DNA of 64,000 bases from a bacterium SCSIO 12741 (lineage in GTDB: Bacteria; Bacteroidota; Bacteroidia; Flavobacteriales_G; Salibacteraceae), in contig CP073749.1 of assembly GCA_024398055.1 (NCBI GenBank), forward strand, positions 4,030,594-4,094,593, in the 5' to 3' direction. Shown here piece by piece: positions 19,217-29,051 of this stretch; positions within the stretch are counted from its first letter, which is position 1, and every line of letters starts with the position of its first letter. A program made the translations under genes and the position numbers. The notes below the pieces were generated by a model. That model saw only the letters and a program-made list of their open reading frames with translations, had not been told where the DNA came from and did no database searches.

Positions 19217-20500
19217 ATGAAAAAGACCGTATTTATTTCTTTCATCCTAATCTTTTTAGGAGCTTTTCCTTTGAGGAGTTTAGCTCAAATTGATCAGTGG
19301 GAATTACTCACTGATCAATACCGAAATGTAACCCTGCGCGACATGGACGCTTCAGGCGATACCCTTATTGCGGTTGGCCCTGATATAAGCACTTTTACAC
19401 CCCACATTCTGCGCTCGTTCGATGATGGTCGATCCTGGGACACACTTCAGGTGGGTAACGGCCCTTTACTGCGATCCATTCAATTTTCGGATCAAAACCA
19501 TGCCGTCATTGGTTCAGTTAATACCTTTTCCTGTGTGTTGCGCACCTCCGATGCGGGCCACAATTGGGAGTGGATGTGGTGTGACCTCGATTCCAATTTT
19601 ACCGGAATCAACCAAATTGAATTTTTTGATGAGCAACATGCCTACATGTTTGGATGGGGACGTGATGCCTTTACCTCCGGGTGTATGTATGAAACGACGG
19701 ATGGTGGAGTGTCTTGGGCTCATGTAAAAGGAAATCTACCTGATCAACCCATTGAGTTTGCCCAATTTTTGAGTCCGCAACAAGGCTACACCGGGTCCTT
19801 TCTGTTTGGACACAGCCTGCTTTTCCGAACCATCGATGGTGGGCAATCTTGGCAGGAGTGTACGGCGGTGGATTCCATGAGTTTTACCGCGGCCTATTTT
19901 CATGATATCCAACGTGGTTTTATGTCCACCATGGATGGAATCATTTGGGCTACCCATGATTCAGGACACACCTGGACCGAAGTACACACCGATTCCAACG
20001 CTTATTTTATGGGAATAGAATTTGCCAATGAAAAGTATGGTGTGGCTGTCGGGAATGAGTATTCCGGCCGATCGCAACCGGTAATTGCCTATACCACAGA
20101 TGGTGGCACAACCTGGAAAAGAGTAGATAACATGCCGGCTCATTTTCAGTTGCAAAAAGCCAAGTTTACCAGCGATCGTTTCTACGTCGTTTCTGGATCT
20201 GGTGAAGTATTGCGTTCCGGTAAGGTTGATCTAACTACCTCCACAACCGATGTACAAAAGGAGGAATTTGAGCTTAAGCTTTTCCCTAATCCAACACCCG
20301 TTGGAAATAGGGTAGAAATTCCGACTGAATGGTCAGGATGGGTGGACATTAAGGTTCTTAATAATCTGGGAGAAAGGGTAGGCCAATTAAGACTTCATGA
20401 GGGAGAACGTGAAATTCAAGCCAACTATGAACCCGGGATTTATTTCCTCCAAATATCCCACGAGCAAGGCTCCCATTCGATTAAATGGGTCATCCGTTAG
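19217..20500 (+). CDS. T9SS-exported BNR/propeller protein
   Basis: About 427 residues. Signal peptide MKKTVFISFILIFL...SLAQ; then repeated Asp-box-like units such as S-F-D-D-G-R-S-W, T-S-D-A-G-H-N-W, T-D-G-G-V-S-W, I-D-G-G-Q-S-W, H-D-S-G-H-T-W and T-D-G-G-T-T-W, indicating a six- or seven-bladed propeller of the YCF48/sortilin type. The C-terminal 75 residues (F-P-N-P-T-P-V-G to I-S-H-E-Q-G-S-H-S-I-K-W-V-I-R) form a type A T9SS sorting domain. The start at 19217 was chosen for the signal peptide; a longer ORF begins at 19145. Ligand unknown. Confidence 0.88.
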   Translation: MKKTVFISFILIFLGAFPLRSLAQIDQWELLTDQYRNVTLRDMDASGDTLIAVGPDISTFTPHILRSFDDGRSWDTLQVGNGPLLRSIQFSDQNHAVIGSVNTFSCVLRTSDAGHNWEWMWCDLDSNFTGINQIEFFDEQHAYMFGWGRDAFTSGCMYETTDGGVSWAHVKGNLPDQPIEFAQFLSPQQGYTGSFLFGHSLLFRTIDGGQSWQECTAVDSMSFTAAYFHDIQRGFMSTMDGIIWATHDSGHTWTEVHTDSNAYFMGIEFANEKYGVAVGNEYSGRSQPVIAYTTDGGTTWKRVDNMPAHFQLQKAKFTSDRFYVVSGSGEVLRSGKVDLTTSTTDVQKEEFELKLFPNPTPVGNRVEIPTEWSGWVDIKVLNNLGERVGQLRLHEGEREIQANYEPGIYFLQISHEQGSHSIKWVIR

Positions 20501-20592
20501 GAAGGGCGGAGGAGAACTTAAAAGGAAGTCCATAGGTCGAAAGGCGTGCCTTTGGGCTTGACAATGAGAGATGTATCTCCTTATTTTAGGGG

Positions 20593-23500
20593 ATGCATTT
20601 TTCTTTCAACCCAACTTTAAGAAATGTACGATCCCAGGCTGTTCGTATTTCACGCTTCAATTTTATTCGCGATTATAGCCTTCTTTGGCTTTCTTTTTTG
20701 CTTTTCGGCTTTATTCCGCTACTGCTGACGTCCTGCCATGAAGAAGAGGAGGGAATAGAAGTCGCAGCTATTCCGGTTGAAGCGGGTGAACAACCCACAA
20801 TCAAACAATTGGTTAAAGGCCTTCTTAATGAGGGAGAAGAATTGATTTTACCTCCGGGAATGAGCCTGAATGATTTTCCGGAAATAGATTCCTCGCATCG
20901 CGATCGGCCGGATCTTAGATGGTTAGCTGAGTACATTCAGTTGGGCGGCATTTGTCGGCCGTTTCCCGGCTATAGGCCTGATGAACATGAGGATGATGAA
21001 AGTGTTCTTTTTAACGATGACCGAGGAGGTTACACGGATTACCGAAAGCAAATTGAAGCGTGGGAAAGGGCTCAGGAGAGGATGGAGAAATGGATAAAAG
21101 AACAAAGAGAAGGAGCCCGTGAAAAGTGTAAACCACCTACGTATTGGGAAACGGTTGGGCCTACGGAGGCAGGAGGGCGAACCTATGCAGCCATGTTTGA
21201 TCCAAATGATCCAAAAGGGCACAAAGTATGGGCCGTAGCCTCGGGCGGTGGCCTTTGGAAAAATGAAAATGTGTTTGATGCTAAATCTTCCTGGGTTCAG
21301 GTGCCTGAATTTTTGGAGGATATGAAATTGAGTGACATCGCCTTTGATCCGAGAAACAAACAAACCTTCTACGTATGTGCCGGACGAGATGACCCTTATG
21401 GGCATGGGTTTTGGCGATCAGATAATGGTGGCCTCAGTTGGAAAATGGTGGCCCAGGCAAGTAAGTATAAGGCCTTGAAACAGGCCTTCCACATGGTAGT
21501 CCATCCGCTTAATGGTGACATTTATCTATCCACGATGGAGAACAGTTGGCTCTATCGATCCACCGATAAAGGAGTGACCTGGAAATTGGTGATGGAAGAG
21601 TACGTGGATGATATCGAATTTGATAGCCATGGAAACATGTACATTTCGCGTTGGGGCAAAGGGGTGTATCGTGCCAAAAACAATCGCCCCGGCGGACGTT
21701 CGGACTTTGATACCCTCTGCACCGAAAGCAACGGATTTGCCAAGTGGCGAACCTATGAGCGAATGGAAATTGCGGTAGCTCCTACGAATCCTAAGGTGAT
21801 TTATGCCTTTGTAGACAGCATTTTTCCGGAGCAAGTGCGTAATGGAAAGGTGATCAGCCCAGAAATGAATTTTGTTCCCGGGGTTTTTAAAACCGTTGAT
21901 GCTGGAAAAACCTGGACCTACAAACGATTCCCAAATGCGCGAAACTCTGGAGAGCGAATCTTTTCTCATTGTGATCAGGCTTGGCACAATTTCACAGCTC
22001 GGGTGCATCCCAAGGATGAGAATGTAGTCTATTTAGGAACTACGGATTGGATTAGAAGTTCCGATGGTGGTAATTCCTGGGATTGGTTTGCCCGGTATTA
22101 TGGAAGCAAACGACAACATTACCCGTTCATTTATGCCGACCAACACAACCTGTATTTTCATCCCAATAATCCCGACACCATTCTCTTTGTAAATGATGGA
22201 GGCGTGTACTATACCAAAGATGGACGAACCCAGGGAAAGGCTGTATCCATGGTTAAGGCCAATAAAGATTTCACGGTTACCGAATTTTACTACACTTCTT
22301 TACACCCGGATAAGGAATACTTCATCGGGGGTGCACAGGATCTAGGTGTTCATCAATTCACTAATGGCAGCCCGGGAAAAAGGGTTTATGGGGGTGATGG
22401 CGCCTTTGTGGCCATTGATCAGGATGAACCTGAAAACGAGATTCATTGTGAAAACTATGGTTCTTGTCGCTTGGCCAGGTACGATAAGTATGGTGCCCGA
22501 ATCTACCGGTATTCACTATCGAAACCAGAGGACGTAAGGTTGATCAATACGGCTGGATACGATAGTCGTGAAAACATTTTCCTAAACCCTGACCACGACA
22601 AGCGAATACACCGAACCCGCTATGTAACGAGTCCTTCTAACCGCAAAACCGATGCGATTCCATTACCCAAAGGGAACAAAGGAGGGGTATGCGTTTTATA
22701 TGCTTCTCCATATTCCAAAAAGGGGAGTTCTACCTGGTTTATAGGAACCCGGGATGGAGGAAGGATTTACCGCATGAGCAATGCCCACAAAGACAAAGTC
22801 GTTTTTAGAAAATTGAATAGCAAGGTTTTGGAGTCAACACCACTGAAGAATAGGGATATTTGGATGTCAGACCTTCAGGCCTGGGGATCAGAAGATACCC
22901 TGGTAGCTTGTTTTTCCGGATTTAAAGGAGGAGGAATCTGGCAAACTCTTGATGGGGGAAGCAAGTGGACCAAGAAAACCGGTAACCTTCCCGACCAGCC
23001 TATTTACAACATCGCCAGAAACCCCAAAAATTCCAAAGAGGTGGTCATTGCCTGTTATTTCGGTGTGTTTTTGACCCAAGACTTTACAGCAAATTCGGTC
23101 AAGTGGGAGCCCATAGTGGGGGGATGGGAAAGTTGGAATGCTCTGTTGTTCAGTTCAAGGAGAATAGTGAGACCTTATACGTGGGCACCTATGGAGGAGG
23201 AGTGCTTAGAAGAAAGGCTCCCGAGCTGGACCGAGAAACGCTAAAAGCTCCAGTGTACTTCGATTTTGAAAGTCTGATGGAATTGTGGAGGCATTGGAAA
23301 ATATGCAACCCGGCTGGAGTGGATGGCTGGGAGCAGGCTAAGGTGAATCGCATTGATACGAGTTCTGATGAATTTGTAGCAGATGTCCATCTGAATGAGT
23401 CCGTTTTAGTTTCCCGGAATTTCGAAGAGCCTGTTGAATGGTCCGCTTTAGATGAACTGGAGCCTCCGATTCTTGATATGAGTCAGCAAAAAGATCCCTA

Positions 23501-23873
23501 CCTAACCTTCGACTATGCTTATGCCAGGAAAAAGGAGCGAAATCCGGGCTACCGAGACACTTTCGACCTGCAATACAGTTTAGATGATGGTCGCCATTGG
23601 CATTTGCTATGGGGAAAGAGAGGTTCGCATCTTTATACTGCAGAAGCTACCGAAAAGCGTTTTGTACCTAAAACAGGGGATTGGAAAACAATTGTTATTC
23701 CCTTTCCACAAGGCACAGGTAAAAAACGAGTTCTCTTTAAGTTCTCTACTTATGGCCCCAAAATGACCAACGATTTGTGGTTCGATAAATTTGGAGTAGG
23801 GGACATTAAGCGAGACATTCTTCGAATCCATGATGGTACCTGGCCTACAGAAGTGCTGCCTCAAACGCCTTAG
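20593..23873 (+). pseudogene. Frameshifted propeller lipoprotein
   Basis: Two overlapping frames (20593-23244 and 23103-23873) join into one protein of about 1090 residues. The N-terminus has a lipoprotein signal (L-L-L-T-S-C, Cys48). The middle is a sortilin/VPS10-like double propeller with Asp boxes (S-D-N-G-G-L-S-W, T-D-K-G-V-T-W, S-D-G-G-N-S-W). The second frame supplies a closing blade (L-Y-V-G-T-Y-G-G-G-V) and a C-terminal beta domain of about 210 residues; no T9SS domain. The frames meet between about 23118 and 23160, and a 6-G run at 23118-23123 is the obvious place: one more G restores the frame. Assembly error or real mutation cannot be told apart here. Confidence 0.8.
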
Positions 23874-23882
23874 CAATCTGAA

Positions 23883-24407
23883 TTAACTCTTAGCCTGACG
23901 TACGCTTCTAAACCATTTAGCCAATTCTCTATCAATTTCGAAATCAAATACTTTTCGTTTTTGATTGTAGGTAATGGTGACATAAGGTTTAAGGTATTCA
24001 GCCTGAAAACTGTTCATTACCGGATGGTTCATAGTGGGGAGATCCATTTCAAAGTTGTATTTGAATTTGGCATCTCCTGGGTTAGCATCAGAATCAACGT
24101 GCGTATTTACTTCAATCGTTTTGCTCAAATGACCCTGCTTGCGAAATCTAACCTTATAAACCTTGTTCAAATCCAACTTCAAGGTCAGGTGACTGCCATT
24201 TAGAGCGATGGTTTCAATCAGTCTTCCGTTTTCAAGAATATCAACTTCCGTGTTTCTTAAGTGCTTGGAATTTTCGAATAGCACCCCTTTGAGAATGAAA
24301 GTGCCCGTTGAAGTTTCGGGTGTACCTGCATGAGCGTGGGATGGTGAACAAAGGTTGAGAAGAAGAACACTTGAGAGAATTAGGATTTGGGTAAAAACGG
24401 AGTACAT
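23883..24407 (-). CDS. Secreted protein with a carboxypeptidase-regulatory-like domain
   Basis: A 174-residue protein with signal peptide (1-27, ending A-H-A). The mature part begins with G-T-F-I-L-K-G-V-L-F-E-N, followed by V-D-I-L-E-N-G-R-L-I-E-T-I and Y-K-V-R-F-R-K-Q-G-H-L-S-K-T-I-E-V, the beta-sandwich pattern also seen at the N-termini of Bacteroidota OmpA-like and receptor proteins. The last 60 residues are basic and aromatic. Convergent with the preceding gene. Function unknown. Confidence 0.78.
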   Translation of the reverse strand: MYSVFTQILILSSVLLLNLCSPSHAHAGTPETSTGTFILKGVLFENSKHLRNTEVDILENGRLIETIALNGSHLTLKLDLNKVYKVRFRKQGHLSKTIEVNTHVDSDANPGDAKFKYNFEMDLPTMNHPVMNSFQAEYLKPYVTITYNQKRKVFDFEIDRELAKWFRSVRQAKS

Positions 24408-24668
24408 GACTTTTTTAGATTAAGATTTATTAGCCCTATATCCAGTCAAATGCCATTTATGTAATTATTTGATTTTTAGTTGATTGTAAATTTTGTTTTC
24501 GTGCCAATTGTCTACAGAGTAGAAAATTCTTGAATTGAGAACTGCAAGAAGGGGTGGAATCGAGAAAATTTCATCCCATCACTTATTCGGCTATTTCCGG
24601 CTCCTATTTATTGAAGCTCTTCAATTATACATAGTCCATTGGAAACCCTGTTCAAGAGCAGGAATTTT

Positions 24669-24717
24669 ACCTCCAACTAATTATGGAGGTAGCCGAAAAT
24701 CCGGACTATAGAGTAGG
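24669..24717 (+). promoter_or_regulatory. Conserved structured element, copy 4
   Basis: Core: outer GGA (24685-24687)/TCC (24700-24702), extendable by a T-G wobble, inner GG/CC with triloop TAG, GAAAA (24695-24699), 7-to-8-base linker, GAGTAGG (24711-24717); the ATG of the PKD/T9SS gene follows after 18 bases. The upstream hairpin ACCTCC (24669-24674)/GGAGGT (24685-24690) uses the same bases as the 5' side of the core, so the two folds exclude each other. The rest of the 328-bp gap (24408-24735) shows nothing else recognisable. Confidence 0.55.
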
Positions 24718-24735
24718 CACAGAAACCCAATAAAC

Positions 24736-26469
24736 ATGAAGCTAAAATTTTATTATTTGGCCATTCTCCTTGGAATGGTAAACCTGGGAATCGCACAGAC
24801 CCATACCAATTACATTGATTTTGAACCTGGGAATTTAGGTGGCGGATATTTTCCTGCTGGAGATGGAAACCCTACCAATCATGGTTATTTTGAAACCAAC
24901 TACGGTGTTAAGTTCTACTTCGAATCAGGTGGAAGTTATTTTTGGGCCAGAGATGCCAAAGTGGGAGGAGCTCCTTATACGCCTGGCCCCAATACAACGG
25001 CTAAGGCCTTTACCATTAACAGCGCCTTGCCCACCAATTGCGATGGCCACGGTCAGCCCACTACCGATGATTTTCCCTTTGACGTACCAGCAGGATATGA
25101 TCCGGGCTGCTGGATGTTGACCGAAAAAATACGCGGACCTATGCAAGGTGGATCATTGGATCTTATCATCGACTACTACATGAGTCAGATTTTATGCACC
25201 CAAGCTTCCGGGTATTTTTATGATATCGATGGAGCTGTTACGGGTGGACACAATCGACAGGAGGCTTGGAAAATCGAGTGGTTTGTAGCCGGTTCTAATG
25301 GCGTGCCCGAGGATGCCATTTATGTAGTATCAGATGATTGGAATAACTGTACCAATTGTCCAACCCTTCCAACTGGTGCCGTTATTTACAATGCCCTTCC
25401 TGGAGGCACTTCCTACGATGCAGGTGATGGTCGAGCCACTTATTGGGAATTTGAAACCAACGGTCAGCCTATTGATTTTATCAAAATTTCCTACGTAGGA
25501 GATACGAATAAAAGAGTAGGAGTAGCGTTTGACAACTTCTTCTACTGCAGTAAAGCAGATCAGGATCCATGCGACACCGAGGCCAACTTTAGGCATTCGA
25601 TCAATGGATGTATGGTTCACTTCAATGACATTACTCCAGAGCCAAACGGAGGTCAGGTAATCGGGCACTTTTGGGATTTTGGTGATGGTACTACCTCTAC
25701 GGAGGAAGATCCTTCTCATCAATATGGACCCTTTGCTGGAAGCTATACGGTGACCCACGAAGTAACCATCTATGATGGAGAAAACTGCTGTACTCAGCAA
25801 ATCACCAAAGAGATTACAACGGACGATTGCGAACCCTGCGAAGCGGATGTAGAATTTACCTGGGAATCTCTGTGTGATGGGGATAGTCCATGTCGCGTTA
25901 GGCTTAAAGCAGATGTAAGCTCATTTACTCAGCCCATAGCAGGTTATTTCTGGGAGTTAGGAAATGGAAGAACAGCTTCAGGTAAGGAAGTGGATGTCTA
26001 TATCGATGGGGTTGAGTTGATTTGCTTAACCACCATTTTCGCTGCTCCCGATCCGTTTACAGGTGAGTGCTGTCAACGACAAGTTTGCGCTACCGTAAAC
26101 TGCCATACCTCCGGAACCAGTGCTGGTGAAGAACCTGCCGGATTAGCCCCTGATCAAACCAGCAATCAAGATTCTGAACAATCCACATCTACTGAGGAAG
26201 TCCCAACTCCAATCCAGGATATTCATGTGTTCCCAAATCCTGCCGATGATCAGCTGGATGTTCAAATAATGGCACAAAATGAGGATTTGGTTTCTATTCA
26301 GTTGGTCAGCCTGGACGGACGTGAGGTACTGTCTATCGATCCGATAGAAATTGCTCCGGGAGAACAAAAACTGGAATTAGCCACGCATTCTTTTCCGGCT
26401 GGTATTTACCTGCTTACTGTAAGAGGACAGAAAACCAATTATACCCAAAAGGTTCAAATCGAGCATTAG
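24736..26469 (+). CDS. PKD-domain T9SS-exported protein
   Basis: A 577-residue secreted protein: signal peptide (1-20, ending I-A-Q); an N-terminal lectin- or jelly-roll-like domain (about 22-275) rich in Gly, Asp and Cys; a PKD domain (about 290-370, F-W-D-F-G-D-G-T-T-S) and a second, degenerate PKD-like module (375-460, Y-F-W-E-L-G-N-G-R-T); a low-complexity Glu/Ser/Thr linker; and a type A T9SS sorting domain (about 500-577, V-F-P-N-P-A-D-D-Q-L to G-I-Y-L-L-T-V). Probably a surface or secreted glycan-binding protein. It carries element copy 4 in its leader and a strong terminator after it. Confidence 0.88.
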   Translation: MKLKFYYLAILLGMVNLGIAQTHTNYIDFEPGNLGGGYFPAGDGNPTNHGYFETNYGVKFYFESGGSYFWARDAKVGGAPYTPGPNTTAKAFTINSALPTNCDGHGQPTTDDFPFDVPAGYDPGCWMLTEKIRGPMQGGSLDLIIDYYMSQILCTQASGYFYDIDGAVTGGHNRQEAWKIEWFVAGSNGVPEDAIYVVSDDWNNCTNCPTLPTGAVIYNALPGGTSYDAGDGRATYWEFETNGQPIDFIKISYVGDTNKRVGVAFDNFFYCSKADQDPCDTEANFRHSINGCMVHFNDITPEPNGGQVIGHFWDFGDGTTSTEEDPSHQYGPFAGSYTVTHEVTIYDGENCCTQQITKEITTDDCEPCEADVEFTWESLCDGDSPCRVRLKADVSSFTQPIAGYFWELGNGRTASGKEVDVYIDGVELICLTTIFAAPDPFTGECCQRQVCATVNCHTSGTSAGEEPAGLAPDQTSNQDSEQSTSTEEVPTPIQDIHVFPNPADDQLDVQIMAQNEDLVSIQLVSLDGREVLSIDPIEIAPGEQKLELATHSFPAGIYLLTVRGQKTNYTQKVQIEH

Positions 26470-26508
26470 TTTCTCATAAGTGCTGTTGATGCAGCTCTAT
26501 TAGGAACG

Positions 26509-26546
26509 AAAAGAGGCCTCCACCAGGTAGGGCCTCTTTTCTTTTA
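26509..26546. terminator. Bidirectional terminator
   Basis: AAAAGAGGCC and GGCCTCTTTT pair perfectly over a 12-base loop, with T runs on both strands. It serves the converging PKD/T9SS gene and the 26563-27348 gene. Confidence 0.88.
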
Positions 26547-26562
26547 TGGTTTTTAGTGCGAG

Positions 26563-27348
26563 CTAAAAGGCGAGCCGTAGCACCTCCGATCGGGATTTAC
26601 CAGACAGGCGAAGCAAATAAATGCCTGAGGGCAGCGACTCGGAGTTGAATTCCAAAAGCCGCGTAGCGCTGGATTTTTCCAGCATCACCTGCCCATTGAG
26701 GGAAAGTAGGGTAGCGGTAAACTCTGCATGATTGGAAGAAACGTGGTAGAAAGTCCCAGTTCGTCTTAGGTGAAAAGGCGAGGAGGGAGGAAGCGATTCT
26801 TCCAGGTAGGTAGGACGTACATCCACCTTTGTTTGTCCTGTACGAATGCCTTCGTTGGGGCTGGCCTCATAGGCATAGTCTTTTATCGTAATTGAGTTGA
26901 CCTTGGGGTGCATGGATAATCGCATCCAACCATAGAGCCATTCTCCATTGGTCTTGAGTCGAAAAGCCAGGTATTTGTCCTCTACACCCGGCCATCGTCC
27001 TTCAGGAGCTCCCGTTGTGAGGTAGGCCATCGCCAGATCGTTACCTGATTTCCATTCCAGGCTGGTATCCAGAAATACCGAATCTGTGAATTGACGCATA
27101 AAGCCATAATCATTCGGATCTGTGCAAATTTCCAAATCTCCCATAGTGCTGTAGGTTAGCCAAACGTCCCATTGAGGATCGAGAATAGTAAGGGAAAAGG
27201 TGAGATCATTGGACCCATCCTGATCTAGATCGAAGGATTTGTCGGCGGAAAAGTTTTGATGATAGTCGGGCTGAATATCTACGTAGTTAATCTGAGCGGA
27301 TAGGCTCATCGTTAGGCCAATCATGCCTAAGGTGAGTAGTTTTTTCAT
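26563..27348 (-). CDS. T9SS-exported secreted protein
   Basis: A 261-residue protein with signal peptide (1-18, ending L-S-A-Q). The N-terminal 170 residues form a beta-rich domain of unrecognised family starting with a D-L-D-Q-D-G-S-N-D-L calcium-type loop. The last 70 residues (about 192-261: F-H-L-R-R-T-G, L-L-S-L-N-G-Q-V, L-P-S-G-I-Y-L-L-R-L) are a T9SS sorting domain, although the usual Y-P-N-P opening is missing. Monocistronic. Confidence 0.8.
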   Translation of the reverse strand: MKKLLTLGMIGLTMSLSAQINYVDIQPDYHQNFSADKSFDLDQDGSNDLTFSLTILDPQWDVWLTYSTMGDLEICTDPNDYGFMRQFTDSVFLDTSLEWKSGNDLAMAYLTTGAPEGRWPGVEDKYLAFRLKTNGEWLYGWMRLSMHPKVNSITIKDYAYEASPNEGIRTGQTKVDVRPTYLEESLPPSSPFHLRRTGTFYHVSSNHAEFTATLLSLNGQVMLEKSSATRLLEFNSESLPSGIYLLRLSGKSRSEVLRLAF

Positions 27349-27481
27349 AGGGGTGTTTAGCGCTTAAAAGGAAGCTAAGGGGTTGATAGTTGGGTAAATA
27401 GAGCTTCTATTTACTGGGCGGTAGATCAGCTGGACAAGCAGCAACAGAGAAGAAAGTTTGGTTGAATTACCATTAAATTAA

Positions 27482-27510
27482 TTTACATGTAAAATAAAGT
27501 GTTACTTTTG
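27482..27510 (+). promoter_or_regulatory. MarR operator and promoter
   Basis: TTTACATGTAAA (27482-27493) is a perfect 12-bp palindrome located just before the -7 box TACTTTTG (27503-27510), which fits TAnnTTTG. A closely related site (TTTAACATGTAATA) precedes the nitroreductase gene. Position and symmetry fit autorepression by the MarR protein. Confidence 0.65.
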
Positions 27511-27521
27511 CCTCGAATCAG

Positions 27522-27974
27522 ATGGCCATGCGCATAGACGAAGAGGTAAATAACAAGTTCGTAAACGAGAAACAGCGGTTTATCGCCAACCTGGTTTATA
27601 CCAGCAACTGGTTTCAAAACAACGTGGTGATCTTTTTAAAACCTTACGGCATTTCCTTTCAGCAGTTTAACGTGCTCAGGATCCTTCGTGGAGCAGGAGA
27701 TTGGCTCAGCATGAATACGATTAAGGAAAGAATGATTGACAAAACGCCAAATACCACTCGCTTGTCTGATAAGCTGTTGGACAAGGGTTTTGTGGAACGA
27801 GAGAGGAGTGCGGAAGATCGACGGATAGTATATCTGCGTATAAGCGACAAGGGCCAGGCGCTATTAAAGGAAATTGACGAAGCCGACCATGATTGTTACC
27901 TGGGCTTTATGAAAAGTATGACCGATGAAGAAGCCAAAACGGTTTCTGATATTTTGGATCGAATGAGAGAATAA
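27522..27974 (+). CDS. MarR-family transcriptional regulator
   Basis: A 150-residue winged-helix repressor. Helices around residues 15-45 form the dimer interface; the recognition region holds T-I-K-E-R-M-I-D-K-T-P-N-T-T-R-L-S-D-K-L-L-D-K-G-F (about 65-90) and the wing is R-S-A-E-D-R-R-I-V-Y-L-R-I-S-D-K-G. It heads a three-gene set with a nitroreductase and a DoxX-like membrane protein, a combination known from quinone or electrophile stress control (compare catDE of Bacillus subtilis). One Cys (C at about 126), so redox sensing is only possible. ATG at 27528 is an alternative start. Confidence 0.9.
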   Translation: MAMRIDEEVNNKFVNEKQRFIANLVYTSNWFQNNVVIFLKPYGISFQQFNVLRILRGAGDWLSMNTIKERMIDKTPNTTRLSDKLLDKGFVERERSAEDRRIVYLRISDKGQALLKEIDEADHDCYLGFMKSMTDEEAKTVSDILDRMRE

Positions 27975-27991
27975 AAAAATTTACCCAAATA

Positions 27992-28005
27992 TTTAACATG
28001 TAATA
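27992..28005 (+). promoter_or_regulatory. Second MarR-type operator
   Basis: TTTAACATGTAATA shares ACATGTAA with the palindrome upstream of the MarR gene. It lies immediately before the first ATG of the nitroreductase gene, in the 33-bp gap after the MarR stop. Confidence 0.5.
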
Positions 28006-28007
28006 TA

Positions 28008-28658
28008 ATGACAAGGAAAATTAATGCAATGGACTCTTTGAAATGGAGAGCCGCCGTTAGAAAATACGATACCTCCAAAAAGGTGAGTGCAGAGGACTTG
28101 GAGCTTCTATTAGAAGCTGGAAACTTAACCGCTACCTCTATGGGGCTGCAACCCTTTAAAATTGTGGTGGTGAGTGACCCGGAATTACAGCGCAATCTGG
28201 TCCCTGAATCCTACAACCAGCAACACGTTGCCGATGCTTCCCACATATTGGTCTTTGCCGTGGAAACGGACTTAGGCCAGAAAGATGTGGATGCTTACAT
28301 CAAACGAGCCATGGAACTTCGAAATCTGCCTGCATCGGCTCTTGAAGGTTACAAAAACTCAATCAGTCACTACCTCGGTAGTATGTCGGAAGAAGTTAAG
28401 CTAAGCTGGGCGACTAAGCAGGCCTATATCGCCTTGGGTACTGTGATGACGGTAGCAGCTGAATTGAAAATCGATTCCTGTGCCATGGAAGGATTTAATC
28501 CGGAGTCGTATCAAAAAATGCTCGGTCTTGATTCGAAAAATTTGCTGCCCGTGGTCATTCTCCCTATTGGTTACCGGTCGGAAGAAGAAATGATGGCCAG
28601 CCTGCCTAAGGTGCGGAAACACCGCGATGATTTTGTTCTTGAAATTTCTAATTCTTAA
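28008..28658 (+). CDS. NAD(P)H-dependent nitroreductase
   Basis: A 216-residue flavoenzyme of the NfsB/NfnB nitroreductase family, reducing quinones, nitroaromatics or similar electrophiles with NAD(P)H and FMN. FMN-binding features: R-A-A-V-R-K-Y-D near residue 15, a T-S-M-G-L-Q-P-F-K-I-V block near 47-58, and C-A-M-E-G-F-N-P near 160 with G-Y-R-S-E-E-E near the C-terminus. The track start at 28008 overlaps the operator closely; ATG 28029 (M-D-S-L-K-W-R) may be the true start. It lies between the MarR and DoxX-like genes. Confidence 0.9.
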   Translation: MTRKINAMDSLKWRAAVRKYDTSKKVSAEDLELLLEAGNLTATSMGLQPFKIVVVSDPELQRNLVPESYNQQHVADASHILVFAVETDLGQKDVDAYIKRAMELRNLPASALEGYKNSISHYLGSMSEEVKLSWATKQAYIALGTVMTVAAELKIDSCAMEGFNPESYQKMLGLDSKNLLPVVILPIGYRSEEEMMASLPKVRKHRDDFVLEISNS

Positions 28659-28670
28659 AACCCATTAATC

Positions 28671-29039
28671 ATGAAAATCAATACTCTACTTGTTTATCGA
28701 ATAGTCACTGTACTTTTTAGCCTGTCCATGTTGGCTGGAGCTGCTCAATATGTTTTTACCTATGATGTAGCTCAGGAAATGTTCAACGCTCTGGGCTTCC
28801 CGACTTACATTATCTATCCATTAGGTGCCGCTAAAGTCTTAGGAGTAATTGCCATTTGGACTAATATTTCTCCACGACTTAAGGAATGGGCCTATGCAGG
28901 TTATACGTTTAACTTCTTGCTGGCCGGATTGGCTCACCTTAGTGTAGGCGATGGGCAATTTTGGGGAGCTCTAATTGCTTTGATATTATCCTCAAGCTCC
29001 TACTTTTTGTACCGCAAATTGGAAGCTCAAAAGGCCTAA
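28671..29039 (+). CDS. DoxX-like membrane protein
   Basis: A 122-residue integral membrane protein with four hydrophobic helices (about 6-26, 44-64, 71-92, 96-116), matching the DoxX_2 family. It begins 12 bp after the nitroreductase stop and is evidently cotranscribed. DoxX-like proteins often accompany electrophile- or thiol-stress genes; the exact activity is not known. Confidence 0.85.
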   Translation: MKINTLLVYRIVTVLFSLSMLAGAAQYVFTYDVAQEMFNALGFPTYIIYPLGAAKVLGVIAIWTNISPRLKEWAYAGYTFNFLLAGLAHLSVGDGQFWGALIALILSSSSYFLYRKLEAQKA

Positions 29040-29051
29040 GGTCTATCGATT

